A DNA stretch of 64,000 bases from Nodosilinea sp. LEGE 06152. GTDB lineage: Bacteria > Cyanobacteriota > Cyanobacteriia > Phormidesmidales > Phormidesmidaceae. The stretch is from NCBI RefSeq assembly GCF_015207525.1, contig NZ_JADEWR010000004.1, positions 143,236 to 207,235 on the forward strand. The letters are read 5' to 3'. The notes beneath the pieces were generated by a model. The model was not told where the DNA came from. It made no database searches and saw only the letters and a program-made list of their open reading frames with translations. The translations under genes and the position numbers were made by a program. This document shows, piece after piece, positions 18,428 through 27,194 of the stretch; the first letter of the stretch is position 1, and the number at the start of each line of letters is the position of its first letter.

Positions 18428-18615
18428 GGTCGGAGGCGGGAGTAGGGACACCCCATAGTAGCGTTCGAGGCCGCTCCCGTAACGCACCCACCGTGACACC
18501 CCGCGACAGTGGCCCAGCCCAGGCGCGAACCCAAGGGTTTGCGCCCTAGGGCACTCAATGGTTCGCCGTGGCGCTGTAACCTTATTAAGTAACCGTAACC
18601 ATTGCGCAACGCCCC

Positions 18616-19851
18616 ATGGCCACCATCAACGACAATTATCTCAAGCTCAAAGCGGGCTACCTGTTTCCTGAAATTGCGCGTCGGGTGGCGGCCTTTGCCG
18701 AGGCCAACCCCGATGCACCAATTATCAAGCTGGGCATTGGCGATGTTACTGAGCCGCTGCCCGAGGCCTGCCGCACCGCCATGGTCAAAGCGGTAGAGGA
18801 TATGGGCGATCGCGCCAATTTCAAAGGCTACGGCCCCGAGCAGGGCTACCTGTGGCTGCGCGAAAAAGTTGCGCAGCACGACTTTCAAAGCCGGGGCTGC
18901 GATATCGACGCCAGCGAAATCTTCATCTCCGACGGTTCCAAGTGCGACTGCGGCAACATCTTAGACATCTTCGGCAGCAACAACTCGATCGCTGTCACCG
19001 ATCCCGTTTACCCGGTCTATGTAGACACTAACGTGATGGCAGGCCACACCGGCCCCGCTAACGACAATGGCGAATACGGCGGCCTCACCTACCTGCCAAT
19101 CAGCGCTGAAAACGCGTTTACCGCCAGCATCCCCCACGAAAAAGTAGACCTGATCTACCTCTGCTTCCCCAACAACCCCACCGGGGCCGTGGCCAGCAAA
19201 GAGCACCTGCAGGCCTGGGTCAACTACGCCCGCGCCCACGGCTCGATCATCCTCTTTGATGCCGCCTACGAGGCCTTTATCACCGACCCGGCTGTCCCCC
19301 ACTCTATATATGAGATTGAGGGCGCGCGGGACTGTGCCATTGAGTTTCGCTCGTTCTCTAAGAATGCAGGCTTTACCGGCACCCGCTGTGCCCTCACCGT
19401 CGTACCCAAAACGCTAATGGGCAAAGCCGCCGACGGTAGCGATGTCGCCCTCCACGGCTTGTGGAACCGTCGCCAGTCCACTAAGTTCAACGGCGTGTCG
19501 TATATCGTGCAGCGCGGGGCCGAAGCGGTCTATTCGCCCGAGGGGCAGGCCCAAACCAAGGCGCTGATTGACTTCTATATGGAGAACGCCCGCATCATTC
19601 GCGAGCAACTCACCGCCGCAGGGATTGCCGTCTACGGCGGCGTCAACGCTCCCTACGTGTGGGTTAAAACTCCCAACGACCTGACCAGCTGGGACTTTTT
19701 CGACAAACTGCTGCATAGCTGCCATGTGGTTGGCACCCCCGGCTCAGGCTTTGGGGCCGCAGGCGAAGGCTACTTCCGCATTTCGGCCTTCAACAGCCGC
19801 GACAATGTGAATGAGGCCATGCGCCGCGTCACCGAAAAGTTTCGGGTTTAG
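18616..19851 (+). CDS. dapL: LL-diaminopimelate aminotransferase
   Basis: The 411-residue fold-type I PLP enzyme makes LL-diaminopimelate directly from tetrahydrodipicolinate, the route of plants, cyanobacteria and chlamydiae for lysine and peptidoglycan. The PLP lysine is K249 in [38 protein letters not shown] and [10 protein letters not shown] match DapL closely. It is divergent from purC across about 190 bp, and a hairpin follows the stop codon. Confidence 0.96.
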   Translation: MATINDNYLKLKAGYLFPEIARRVAAFAEANPDAPIIKLGIGDVTEPLPEACRTAMVKAVEDMGDRANFKGYGPEQGYLWLREKVAQHDFQSRGCDIDASEIFISDGSKCDCGNILDIFGSNNSIAVTDPVYPVYVDTNVMAGHTGPANDNGEYGGLTYLPISAENAFTASIPHEKVDLIYLCFPNNPTGAVASKEHLQAWVNYARAHGSIILFDAAYEAFITDPAVPHSIYEIEGARDCAIEFRSFSKNAGFTGTRCALTVVPKTLMGKAADGSDVALHGLWNRRQSTKFNGVSYIVQRGAEAVYSPEGQAQTKALIDFYMENARIIREQLTAAGIAVYGGVNAPYVWVKTPNDLTSWDFFDKLLHSCHVVGTPGSGFGAAGEGYFRISAFNSRDNVNEAMRRVTEKFRV

Positions 19852-19860
19852 CAACATCCC

Positions 19861-19895
19861 CTCCCAGTCCGGCTACTTTAGTACCGGGCTGGGAG
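19861..19895 (+). terminator. Hairpin after dapL
   Basis: CTCCCAGTCCGG (19861-19872) pairs with CCGGGCTGGGAG (19884-19895), 11 Watson-Crick pairs and one G-U, loop of 11. There is no strong T-run after it, so it may stabilise the mRNA end rather than act as a complete intrinsic terminator. Confidence 0.6.
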
Positions 19896-20029
19896 CCAAA
19901 GTCCTTTGACCAGGCTTGGCGCTGACTCAAACCGCCGTAGATTGCGAAAATATTGAACTGCCGTAGGGTGGGCGATGCCCACCAGCTAGCGATTCCTTAC
20001 CCATTCAAATATTGCTCAGGGAGAATCCC

Positions 20030-20680
20030 ATGCTCACCATTGCGCTGCCCAAGGGCGGCATGCTCAACGACAGCATTCGCCTACTTCAGGCTGTGGGCCT
20101 CGACTTTAGCCTGTTTCAAGACAGCGCCAACCGCCAGCTGCAAATTACCGACCCCACCGGTCGGGCCAAAGGGTTGCTGGTGCGAGCTCAGGATGTGCCG
20201 GTGTATGTGGAATACGGCCAGGCCCAGTTGGGCATGGTCGGCTACGACGTGCTACGCGAAAAAAAGCCTTCCGTAGCTCACCTGGCCGACCTGGGCTTTG
20301 GCGGCTGCCGTCTGTCGGTGGCGGTGAAGACCAGCAGCCCCTACCGCTCGGCGCTCGATCTGCCCGCCCACAGTCGGGTAGCTTCTAAATATGTCAACTG
20401 CGCCCGCGACTATTTTGAGAGCTTAGACTTGCCCGTAGAAATTGTGCCCCTCTACGGCTCGGTGGAGCTAGGGCCAATTACCGGCATGTCGGAGGCGATC
20501 GTCGACCTAGTCTCCACCGGCAAAACCTTAAAGGAAAACAATCTGATGGAGCTAGAGGTGCTCTACCACAGCACCGCCCGGCTAATTGCCCACCCCCTCA
20601 GCTACCGAGTCAACCCCTACGGACTGAAAGACTTGATTGATCAGATCCGAGCTGAGGCTGAGGCCGTAGCGGCTCTGTAA
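20030..20680 (+). CDS. hisG: ATP phosphoribosyltransferase, short form
   Basis: First enzyme of histidine synthesis, joining ATP and PRPP. The chosen ATG at 20030 gives 216 residues beginning [19 protein letters not shown], with AGGGAG seven bases upstream; the frame continues six codons further but without support. [26 protein letters not shown] and [14 protein letters not shown] motifs fit the family. At this length it lacks the regulatory C-terminal domain, so it should work with a HisZ subunit encoded elsewhere. Confidence 0.94.
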   Translation: MLTIALPKGGMLNDSIRLLQAVGLDFSLFQDSANRQLQITDPTGRAKGLLVRAQDVPVYVEYGQAQLGMVGYDVLREKKPSVAHLADLGFGGCRLSVAVKTSSPYRSALDLPAHSRVASKYVNCARDYFESLDLPVEIVPLYGSVELGPITGMSEAIVDLVSTGKTLKENNLMELEVLYHSTARLIAHPLSYRVNPYGLKDLIDQIRAEAEAVAAL

Positions 20681-20725
20681 CAGAATATTCCACAGAGTCA
20701 GCAGCCAGAAGGAATCCTTACGGTT

Positions 20726-20756
20726 AAAGCCCCCTCCATAACAGCAGGGGGCTTTT
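20726..20756 (+). terminator. Intrinsic terminator after hisG
   Basis: AAAGCCCCCT (20726-20735) and AGGGGGCTTT (20746-20755) form a perfect 10-bp stem with a 10-base loop and end in TTTT. It lies 46 bases after the hisG stop. A run of nine C follows at 20786-20794. Confidence 0.85.
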
Positions 20757-20859
20757 AAGATTGAGTGAAATTGTACCTATTGGTGCCCCCCCCCAGGTCA
20801 GCTTATGAAACCGAAGAGGGGCATGGCTACAGGCCGGTCACTTAGACCAGCAGCTTACC

Positions 20860-22359
20860 CTACAGCGATCGCACTTCCTCCAGCACCTCAGTCCGCTGTC
20901 GATCAGCGCTGAGCGGTTTGTAGGTCAGCAGCGACACCACCACAAAGGCCACCAGGCCCAGCAGCGGGCTAATCAGCGTGGGGAAGCCGTCAAAATCGGC
21001 GGTAAACAGACCGTTGGGAAAGTACAGCAGCGTATTGTCGACCCCAAACATTGTCGGCATCAGCGTAAACATCAGCAGGCGCGACAGCGACCCCACCCCA
21101 ATACAGGCCAGCGCCCCCTGCCGCGTCGCTTTAGGCCAAAACAGGCCACCAATCAGTGGCACCACCAGACCTGCAAAGCTCATGTCAAAGGCCAGCAGCA
21201 GCAGCACCCCCGTCTGGGGCACCTTCAGGCCCAGCACCACCCCCAGCACCGTAATCACGATCGCCATCAGGCGAGTAATCAATAGCAGGCGATCGCCCCC
21301 CGCCCCGTGAGCCGTAGCGTGGCGAATGCCCATCACATTATGGGCTAGCACCGACGAGGTTCCTAAAATTGCGCCGTCAGCGGTAGATAACGAGGCTGAC
21401 AAAATCGCCGCCAGCACCAGCAGACCCAGCAGCGGCGGCACCACTCCTTGGAGCATGGCAAACAGCACCGGGCCATCGGGCACTATACCCGCCTGGCTGA
21501 GAACGCTGTTGGCCCCCAACGCAACAATCGAGAACGGAATGCCGATAATCAACGTGCCAGCAGAGGCAATAAAGCAGGCTCTCTGAGCCGTTTCGGGGCT
21601 TTCAGCGGCAAAAATACGGGCCATGAAGTCGATCGCTACCATGTTGCCAAAGCCCAGGGCAATTATGCTAGCCCAGTTAACTGCCGCCCCAGAACTCACG
21701 GCAGAGAGTTGGTCTAACGCCCCTGGCCCCATGCCGGGGTCAATAGTAATACCAAAGTTGACCACCACAAATAGCAGTAGTGCCCAGGCCCCTACCAGGG
21801 CAATCAACACCTGAATAAAATCGGTATAGGCCACCGCAAACAGCCCGCCCGACACCGTGTAGGCAAACACCAGCGCCGCCAGCAGCGTAATGCCGCCCCC
21901 ATAGCTGGTGCCCAAAAAATTCTCAAACATATAGCCGCCAGCCACCAAATTGCCCGCCAGCAAGAACGAAAAGCTCACCGACATAATGCAGGCGGCAATT
22001 ACCTCCACCGCGCGGCCGTACTTAACCCGATAAAAATCAGGAATCGTGATCAGCCCCATGCGGTTCATGGGCTTGGCCAAAAATAGCCCTGTAAGCAGTA
22101 GACAAACCGAAAGCCCAATGGGCAGCGCTGCCCCCGCCCAAAATCCAAAGGCTGAGGAAAGATCGGTATTGCCCAGGGTGGCATTGGAGTCAACCGACTG
22201 CGCCATCAGCGTAGCAGCAGCTAGGGGCAAGGCCAGCCCGCGACCTGCCACCAAAAAATTCACGCTATCGCCCTTAATCTGTTGAGAGGCCCATACGCCA
22301 ATGCCCAGCGTACCGAGCAAAAAGGCAATGATGCCGTAGGAAAACACACTATGTTCCAT
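20860..22359 (-). CDS. Sodium:solute symporter (SSS family) under a guanidine-type riboswitch
   Basis: The 499-residue inner-membrane protein has about 13 hydrophobic segments. It follows the SSS pattern: GFWAGAALPIGLSVCLLLTG, MGLITIPDFYRVKYGRAVEV, AYTVSGGLFAVAYTDFIQVL and LSASLSTADGAILGTSSVLAHN. The family couples sodium entry to uptake of proline, pantothenate, urea, choline and similar small molecules; the substrate cannot be read from the protein. The leader upstream carries a ykkC/guanidine-I type riboswitch (22455-22595) and a terminator, so guanidine or a related guanidinium compound is a reasonable candidate substrate or inducer. It stands alone on its strand, convergent with hisG and divergent from the DUF981 gene. 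Confidence 0.9.
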   Translation of the reverse strand: MEHSVFSYGIIAFLLGTLGIGVWASQQIKGDSVNFLVAGRGLALPLAAATLMAQSVDSNATLGNTDLSSAFGFWAGAALPIGLSVCLLLTGLFLAKPMNRMGLITIPDFYRVKYGRAVEVIAACIMSVSFSFLLAGNLVAGGYMFENFLGTSYGGGITLLAALVFAYTVSGGLFAVAYTDFIQVLIALVGAWALLLFVVVNFGITIDPGMGPGALDQLSAVSSGAAVNWASIIALGFGNMVAIDFMARIFAAESPETAQRACFIASAGTLIIGIPFSIVALGANSVLSQAGIVPDGPVLFAMLQGVVPPLLGLLVLAAILSASLSTADGAILGTSSVLAHNVMGIRHATAHGAGGDRLLLITRLMAIVITVLGVVLGLKVPQTGVLLLLAFDMSFAGLVVPLIGGLFWPKATRQGALACIGVGSLSRLLMFTLMPTMFGVDNTLLYFPNGLFTADFDGFPTLISPLLGLVAFVVVSLLTYKPLSADRQRTEVLEEVRSL

Positions 22360-22408
22360 ATCGTTGAGGCTCCTGGCCTAGAGTCATAGTTATCGAGCGG
22401 CAGATACT

Positions 22409-22468
22409 AAAAAGCCCAGGAATAGAACGTCAATTCCTATAGAATTGCGCCGTTCCTCCCGGGCTTTT
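22409..22468 (-). terminator. Expression-platform terminator of the riboswitch
   Basis: On the minus strand AAAAGCCCGGGAGGAACG can pair with CGTTCTATTCCTGGGCTTTT, followed by a run of five T (22409-22413). The 5' arm is the conserved 3' segment of the aptamer, so forming the aptamer and forming the terminator are mutually exclusive. That is the arrangement of a ligand-ON transcription switch. It lies about 50 bases before the symporter start codon. Confidence 0.82.
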
Positions 22469-22595
22469 GTCCCTCCGTGAACTAGGCTGAAGAGGTTACT
22501 GTTACCGCCTAGCTGCACCTCTGGAACCAATTACTCGGCTGGCCAAGATTGCCCTCCTGGCCAACTGAATCGGAACCCTAAATGCCTACTCTCAG
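22455..22595 (-). promoter_or_regulatory. ykkC-family riboswitch aptamer, probably guanidine-I
   Basis: Reading the minus strand, the leader contains the conserved ykkC blocks in the right order: TAGGGTTCCG (22571-22580), then GGTTCCAGAGG (22518-22528), then ACGGAGGGACAAAAGCCC with GGGAGG (22455-22478). These match, from memory, the signature of the guanidine-I class; the ACGG block distinguishes it from the ppGpp, PRPP and ADP variants. Between them, GTTGGCCAGG and CTTGGCCAGCC form a helix. A possible -10 (TATAAA, 22611-22616) would start transcription just ahead of the aptamer. The outermost stem could not be defined by eye. The rest of the 22360-22862 gap holds no gene. Confidence 0.85.
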
Positions 22596-22862
22596 GTTTT
22601 TTAGAAGCAGTTTATATCCCTATTTCTGAGGCACCCACTCTTCAGCGCCGCAGACTGTGAGGAATCGTGTACGAGAACGAGTTATTAGTTTCTAGCAACT
22701 GGGCGTGGACAAATTAGTATTCGCCATCACGTTTGTGTCAGCAATGTGTCAATGTTTGATTACCTTTAGCCTGGTTGCGAGGATCTGGGCAAGCGATCGC
22801 GCCCTCTGTACCCTTGCCCCCTCGACCGATAGGATATAAAACGTTGCGTTTAACCTGCCCCC

Positions 22863-23447
22863 ATGTTTGTTGACTACATCTCTCTCATGCTGATCAATAT
22901 GGTGGCCGGGCTGGTGTTGCTAGCCGATTTTGTCTACCGGGGGCTAGATGGGGCCAACCTGAAGCGGTGGATACCAGGCTTTGGGCTAGTGGGGGCGATC
23001 GCCCTGGTCACCGGCCTGCACATGGTACTGACCTGGCCCATCCCCGGCAGCTTCAATATTTCCTTCGGCGAAACCACGCTGCTGTTTGGCGGGCTGTACG
23101 TGGCGGCAGCGATCGCCATTGCCCAGGGGTGGGATCTACTCTCGCTGACGGTTTACGCCTTCTTTGCGGGCCTCACGGCCATTGTCGTCGGAGCCCGCAT
23201 TATCAATCTGGGTCAAACTCAACAGCCGCTGGTGGCCGGGTTGGGGTTTATTTTGACTGGGCTGGGCGGGGTATTAGCCGCCCCCACCCTGGTCTACCTA
23301 CGCACCAACAAAACCTGGCGCACCGTAGGGGCCGTGGTGCTGCTGGTGGCGGCGCTAATCTGGGCGTTCGTTGGCTTCCGCGCCTACTGGGGCCACCTGG
23401 AAGGCTTTAGCGATTGGCAACCCCCAGTGATGCGGGGCGAGCCTTAA
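22863..23447 (+). CDS. DUF981 family membrane protein
   Basis: The 194-residue protein has about six hydrophobic segments and fits the DUF981 pattern (VDYISLMLINMVAGLVLLADF, GLHMVLTWPIPGSFNISFGE, FFAGLTAIVVGARIINLG). It is an integral membrane protein of unknown function. It is divergent from the symporter; nothing in its sequence links it to that system. The downstream gap carries a dispersed repeat. Confidence 0.78.
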   Translation: MFVDYISLMLINMVAGLVLLADFVYRGLDGANLKRWIPGFGLVGAIALVTGLHMVLTWPIPGSFNISFGETTLLFGGLYVAAAIAIAQGWDLLSLTVYAFFAGLTAIVVGARIINLGQTQQPLVAGLGFILTGLGGVLAAPTLVYLRTNKTWRTVGAVVLLVAALIWAFVGFRAYWGHLEGFSDWQPPVMRGEP

Positions 23448-23462
23448 GGGCTGTCCATCAAT

Positions 23463-23551
23463 TAACTGCTGATGACTCAGAATCAGCGGTTATAGCCCCT
23501 AGCTTGTTTTTTGGGTCGGGCGTAGCACCGCTAATGGGATCAGGATTGGAG
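23463..23551. repeat. Dispersed intergenic repeat, copy 1
   Basis: This stretch resembles 41195-41290: both read roughly ACTGATG-CTCAG, then a GGTTTTTTGGG-like block, then GGCGTAGCACCGCT or GGCGTGGTAGCGCT. Similarity is partial and was aligned by eye. It lies in the 23448-23661 gap, which otherwise shows nothing. Confidence 0.45.
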
Positions 23552-23661
23552 CGAAAATGGATGACACGCCCTAAAACGGGGGCGATCGCTCTAAGGAGCG
23601 TTGCCTAGCCTCTGACTTAATGTTTATTTACACTTAGAGAAGCCCCTTAGCCTGTCTCGCT

Positions 23662-24324
23662 ATGCTGCTTCCGCCCGACCAACGCACCAAACTCGACGAA
23701 TCTAGCGACACCGCCTTCTACGATGCGCCCCGCTTTGTCACCCACGTAGACGACGGCTTCATTCAGCAGCTTACTGAGCTGTACCGCGATCGCCTGACGC
23801 CCAACAGCCGCATTTTCGACATGATGAGCAGCTGGGTGTCCCACTTGCCCAAAGAACTAGCCTTTAAGTGGGTCGAGGGCCACGGCATGAACAGCGAAGA
23901 ACTGGCCAAAAACCCTCGCCTCGACCACTACTTTGTACAAAACCTGAACGAAAACCCAAAGCTGCCGCTAGACGATCAATCCTTCGACGCGGTGCTGAAC
24001 ACGGTGTCGGTGCAGTACCTACAGCAGCCCGAGGCGGTGTTTGGCGAAATTTATCGCATTCTCAAACCAGGTGGCATTGCCATTGTCAGCTTCTCAAACC
24101 GGATGTTTTATCAGAAAGCGATCGCCGCCTGGCGCGACGGCAGCGAAACTCGACGGGTCAACCTGGTCAAGAGCTACTTTGGCTCGGTGCCAGGTTTTAG
24201 CACCCCCGAGGTCGTGACCCATACCCCCAGCGTTCCCGCCATTCTGCAAATGCTGGGTATGCCCGGCGGTGACCCCTTCTACGCTGTTATTGCCGAGCGG
24301 CTGGAGCCCCTGGCACAGCCATGA
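23662..24324 (+). CDS. Class I SAM-dependent methyltransferase
   Basis: The 220-residue protein contains the core of a methyltransferase type 11 fold: LPLDDQSFDAVLNTVSVQYLQQPEAVFGEIYRILKPGGIAIVSFSNRMF (about 112-160) is the post-motif II to motif III region. Motif I is weak, SRIFDMMSSWVSHLP in place of a glycine-rich loop, as in a cyanobacterial subfamily. The substrate is unknown. It overlaps the next gene by four bases (ATGA), so the two are co-translated. Confidence 0.85.
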   Translation: MLLPPDQRTKLDESSDTAFYDAPRFVTHVDDGFIQQLTELYRDRLTPNSRIFDMMSSWVSHLPKELAFKWVEGHGMNSEELAKNPRLDHYFVQNLNENPKLPLDDQSFDAVLNTVSVQYLQQPEAVFGEIYRILKPGGIAIVSFSNRMFYQKAIAAWRDGSETRRVNLVKSYFGSVPGFSTPEVVTHTPSVPAILQMLGMPGGDPFYAVIAERLEPLAQP

Positions 24325-24587
24325 CGTCTGACCTCACCGATATTCCCGGCATTGGCAAAACCTTTGCTCGCGACTTTGCCCGCTTGGGCATCTGGTCTCA
24401 GCGCGACCTAGTGGGTAAAGCTGCCGAAGATCTCTTTCAGCACTTGGTTGAGGCCAATGAGCGGGAGCGCCACAAAACCAGCAAAAATTACCTCTACGTC
24501 ATTCGTATGGCGGTCTACTATGCCGAGGGCGGGCGCGACCCCGAGCGGTTAAAATGGCATGCCTGGAAAGAGCCGCCCTCGTCCTAG
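24321..24587 (+). CDS. Helix-hairpin-helix protein, Cdd1/pathogenicity-locus family
   Basis: The 88-residue protein has TDIPGIGKTFARDFARLGI, a helix-hairpin-helix motif near the N-terminus, and VIRMAVYYAEGGRDPERLKWHAWK near the C-terminus, the signature of the Cdd1 family. Helix-hairpin-helix motifs usually contact DNA without sequence preference. Translation is coupled to the methyltransferase just upstream, which is why they may work together. Confidence 0.8.
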   Translation: MTSDLTDIPGIGKTFARDFARLGIWSQRDLVGKAAEDLFQHLVEANERERHKTSKNYLYVIRMAVYYAEGGRDPERLKWHAWKEPPSS

Positions 24588-24649
24588 AGCGCCCAATCTT
24601 CGGGTTTGCTGAATACAGGTATAAACCAAAAAATAAACGCCTCTTGTAG

Positions 24650-24700
24650 GGGCAAACGGCCGTTTGCCCTCACCCAAGTTCATGCCTTAATTCAGCAACG
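24650..24700 (+). repeat. 51-bp dispersed repeat with palindromic head, copy 1
   Basis: It starts with the perfect palindrome GGGCAAACGGCCGTTTGCCC (24650-24669) and continues with CACCCAAGTTCATGCCTTAA then TTCAGCAACG. A near-identical copy lies on the opposite strand at 47174-47224, and a fragment of the palindrome at 41867-41890. It occupies the gap after the Cdd1 gene. Confidence 0.85.
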
Positions 24701-24775
24701 TCCCTTCTTCTATCGCTATAGTTTGGCATCGCAGAAGTAGCCCAGACCATTCAGGCTCGGGCAGCAAGCCTGCAG

Positions 24776-25399
24776 TTAAGTACCAAAGACAACAGCGGTG
24801 CGATCGCTGATGGCTTTCAAATTACGAGTCAGGTCGTGGCGAATATGGCGCTCGATCAGCGCCACCGGCATAGCGCGGGGCGGTCGAATTGTCAGGTCAT
24901 AGCCCAGGCGAACAACTTTCTTCTGGGCGTCCACCACAGGCTCCAGCGTCCAGCGCCCCTCAAACTGCCGAAAGTCGCCTTCTACCATCGAGAAGCGCAG
25001 CTCTTTGGGAAAGGCTTCGACCATATCAAGTACAACGCGGGCGCAAAACTTGATGTTGAGAAAACACTGAGAGCCAATTTGCTCTAGCCGAATCCCGCCC
25101 TCCGGGTGGTTGAGCCGCTGGCTCAAAGACAGGTTGGGAATAAAGCTCGACAGGTTGTCGTAGTCAGTCAGTACTTGCCACACCTGTTCAGCGGTAAAGG
25201 GAATATCGGTGACGGCGAGAATGCGTCGCTGCTGACCTTCCAGCTTCTCAGTCTGAATCGTCACCCCGGCAGCAGGGGTGCCAAAATCCGGCCCCAGGTC
25301 TAGCCCAGCTGCTCCAGACTCTATATCTGCTACAGCGGCATCGACAGCGCCCAGAGATAGCGCTTCAAGGTTAGTGGTGTCAGGAACGTTCGCAGTCAT
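24776..25399 (-). CDS. SRPBCC family (polyketide cyclase/START-like) protein
   Basis: The 207-residue protein has a START-like fold from about residue 55: ILAVTDIPFTAEQVWQVLTDYDNLSSFIPNLSLSQRL, then a central ARVVLDMVEAFPKELRFSMVEGDFRQFEGRW, then a C-terminal helix ERHIRHDLTRNLKAIS. Such domains bind hydrophobic ligands. The N-terminal 50 residues are Ala/Asp-rich and probably unstructured. The role is unknown. The gap 25400-25547 shows no gene. Confidence 0.82.
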   Translation of the reverse strand: MTANVPDTTNLEALSLGAVDAAVADIESGAAGLDLGPDFGTPAAGVTIQTEKLEGQQRRILAVTDIPFTAEQVWQVLTDYDNLSSFIPNLSLSQRLNHPEGGIRLEQIGSQCFLNIKFCARVVLDMVEAFPKELRFSMVEGDFRQFEGRWTLEPVVDAQKKVVRLGYDLTIRPPRAMPVALIERHIRHDLTRNLKAISDRTAVVFGT

Positions 25400-25547
25400 G
25401 GGTTAAAACCAGCCGATAACGGTGTAGTTTGGCCAGGCCACCACGCCTGTGCCCAGAATACCAGCAAATTTTGCTGATGCGGTGTTGCCCTCGTAAATTT
25501 TGGCTCGACTCAGGGCCCAACAAATTTGGCGTAAATTTGTCATGGCG

Positions 25548-26870
25548 CTAGAACTCGAGGGTAAAGCAGGTCTGCCAGAGCTGGGATGCGCTGGGCTGGC
25601 TCGACACCTTTATAGTGCCCTTAAGCTGCTCTACTAGCCCACGCACCAGTGCCAGTCCAGTGCCAGTGCCTGCAATGCCGTCTTTGGTGGCGCTGTGTCC
25701 CCGCCGAAACTTGTCAAATACGTGGGGCAAATCGTCCGCCTCAATGGCCACCCCCAGGTTGCTCATTTGCAGGGCTACCCGCCCATTTTGAGGCCGAGCA
25801 TCTGAGAGTGAGAGGGTGACAGTCGTTTGCGGAGCCGAGTATTTGGAGGCGTTGTCCAACAGTTCGCCCAGCACTTTGCTCAGTTGTTGTGGGTCTGTAG
25901 ACAGCACAACAGGCTCAGACGGCAGCTGCAAATCTAGAGCTAACTGGGCCTGCTGAAGTTTTGCTTGAGACTGCTCGGCCAGTTCGGTGAGGAGTTGCCC
26001 CAGATCAGTGGCTTGATGAGCGGCGGCCGACGCTTTAGACTCCAGCGTTTGCAGCATCAGCAGATCGTTCACCAGATTTATTTCGCGGCTGCACTGCTGC
26101 TCCAAAATATCCAGGTACATGGCGGCCCGCTCGGGCGTGAGGTCGGGGCGGCGCAGCATGCGAATGGCCAGCATCATGCTGGTGAGAGGCGTGCGCAGCT
26201 CGTGGTTGAGGGTGCTGAGAAAGTCTTCTTTGAGATAGTTGAGGTAGCGCAGCTGCTCGCTATGGCGCACCGCCTGCCCCTGCAAATAGTGCTGATGAAA
26301 GGCGATCGCCCCCAGGCTGGCCAGGTTTGCCTGCACCGTTGGCTCAATTGCTAATCCGTTAGGCCCCAGCAGCAGCATTGCCCCCTGTGACCCTGAGCCA
26401 TCTACGGCGATTGCGGTGCAGGCGGCAACGGCTCGCAGCCAGGCGGGGGGGCCGTTCTCCTCGCGCAGTAGAGCCGCCAGGCCCTGCTGCCATCGCAGGC
26501 GATCGCCTCCGATCGCTGGCTCAACCGTCTGCTGAATTAACCCCAGGGCCACTCGACGCTGCCAGTCTAGCGGCGACCCGGCCTCAGCGGTGCCCAGGCA
26601 GCGACTGGTCGGAGCCGCGCCCTGGTGCCAGCAGGTATAGATCAAGTCGTTGGTACTGGGGTAGTGGCAGAGCAAGAGACAGGCTCCAGCCCCCAAATGG
26701 CTACCCAATACTTCAGCTAGGGCGGGCAGGGGGTTGGGATCGTTCAAAGTGGCCGCCAGAGCGTGAATCAGGGGCCATGTCTCCCGCCCGTCGGCAAGAT
26801 TGGATGAGGTAGGCGCGCTCCCCTCGTAGGGGCGGACCTGGAACAATACGGGGGAATTTTCAGATGCCAT
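25548..26870 (-). CDS. Sensor histidine kinase
   Basis: The ATG at 26870 (MASENSPVLF) is chosen over a TTG two codons upstream. The 440-residue protein has a GAF-like sensory region (about 30-195) with no membrane segment, so it is probably cytosolic. The phosphoacceptor helix has H223 in FLSTLNHELRTPLTSMM. The ATPase domain carries the N box LGELLDNASKYS and G boxes GTGTGLALVRGLVEQ. No response regulator is adjacent, so this is an orphan kinase here. A hairpin (GGCGAGG/CCTCGCC, 26913-26940) lies just upstream in its probable leader. Confidence 0.92.
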   Translation of the reverse strand: MASENSPVLFQVRPYEGSAPTSSNLADGRETWPLIHALAATLNDPNPLPALAEVLGSHLGAGACLLLCHYPSTNDLIYTCWHQGAAPTSRCLGTAEAGSPLDWQRRVALGLIQQTVEPAIGGDRLRWQQGLAALLREENGPPAWLRAVAACTAIAVDGSGSQGAMLLLGPNGLAIEPTVQANLASLGAIAFHQHYLQGQAVRHSEQLRYLNYLKEDFLSTLNHELRTPLTSMMLAIRMLRRPDLTPERAAMYLDILEQQCSREINLVNDLLMLQTLESKASAAAHQATDLGQLLTELAEQSQAKLQQAQLALDLQLPSEPVVLSTDPQQLSKVLGELLDNASKYSAPQTTVTLSLSDARPQNGRVALQMSNLGVAIEADDLPHVFDKFRRGHSATKDGIAGTGTGLALVRGLVEQLKGTIKVSSQPSASQLWQTCFTLEF

Positions 26871-27194
26871 GGGCAACCATCGAACAACGGGTTCCTGACC
26901 TCCTGAGCCGGGGGCGAGGCTAGGCTTCCCTGACCTCGCCTCCGACTATCCTTAGCCTATCTACTCCTCCACCAGGCAGTATCCGTGAATTCGCCAATTT
27001 TTCTGCCGTCATCACATTAAAGATCCGCAATCTCCGTGTCCGCGTCGACTCAGATTAAAGTTGCCTTATGTATTCTTTACAAACGAACAACGCAGCCCCT
27101 ACCTTAATTACCAACAGGACATTAGTATTAATGAAGTCTGAACCAGAGCGCGTTCTCTAGCTAAACTGGCAGCAGGTTCTCTAGCGGGGTTTCT
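26871..27194. other. Divergent intergenic region between histidine kinase and HerA-like gene
   Basis: 324 bp without a gene. It holds the inverted repeat GGCGAGG (26913-26919)/CCTCGCC (26934-26940) on the kinase side and an AT-rich stretch (about 27055-27140) on the HerA side that should contain promoters. No operator could be identified with confidence. Confidence 0.5.

Noticed and set aside
20786..20794. Run of nine C after the hisG terminator
   Set aside because: A simple homopolymer in a gap; could be a sequencing artefact and lies in no gene.
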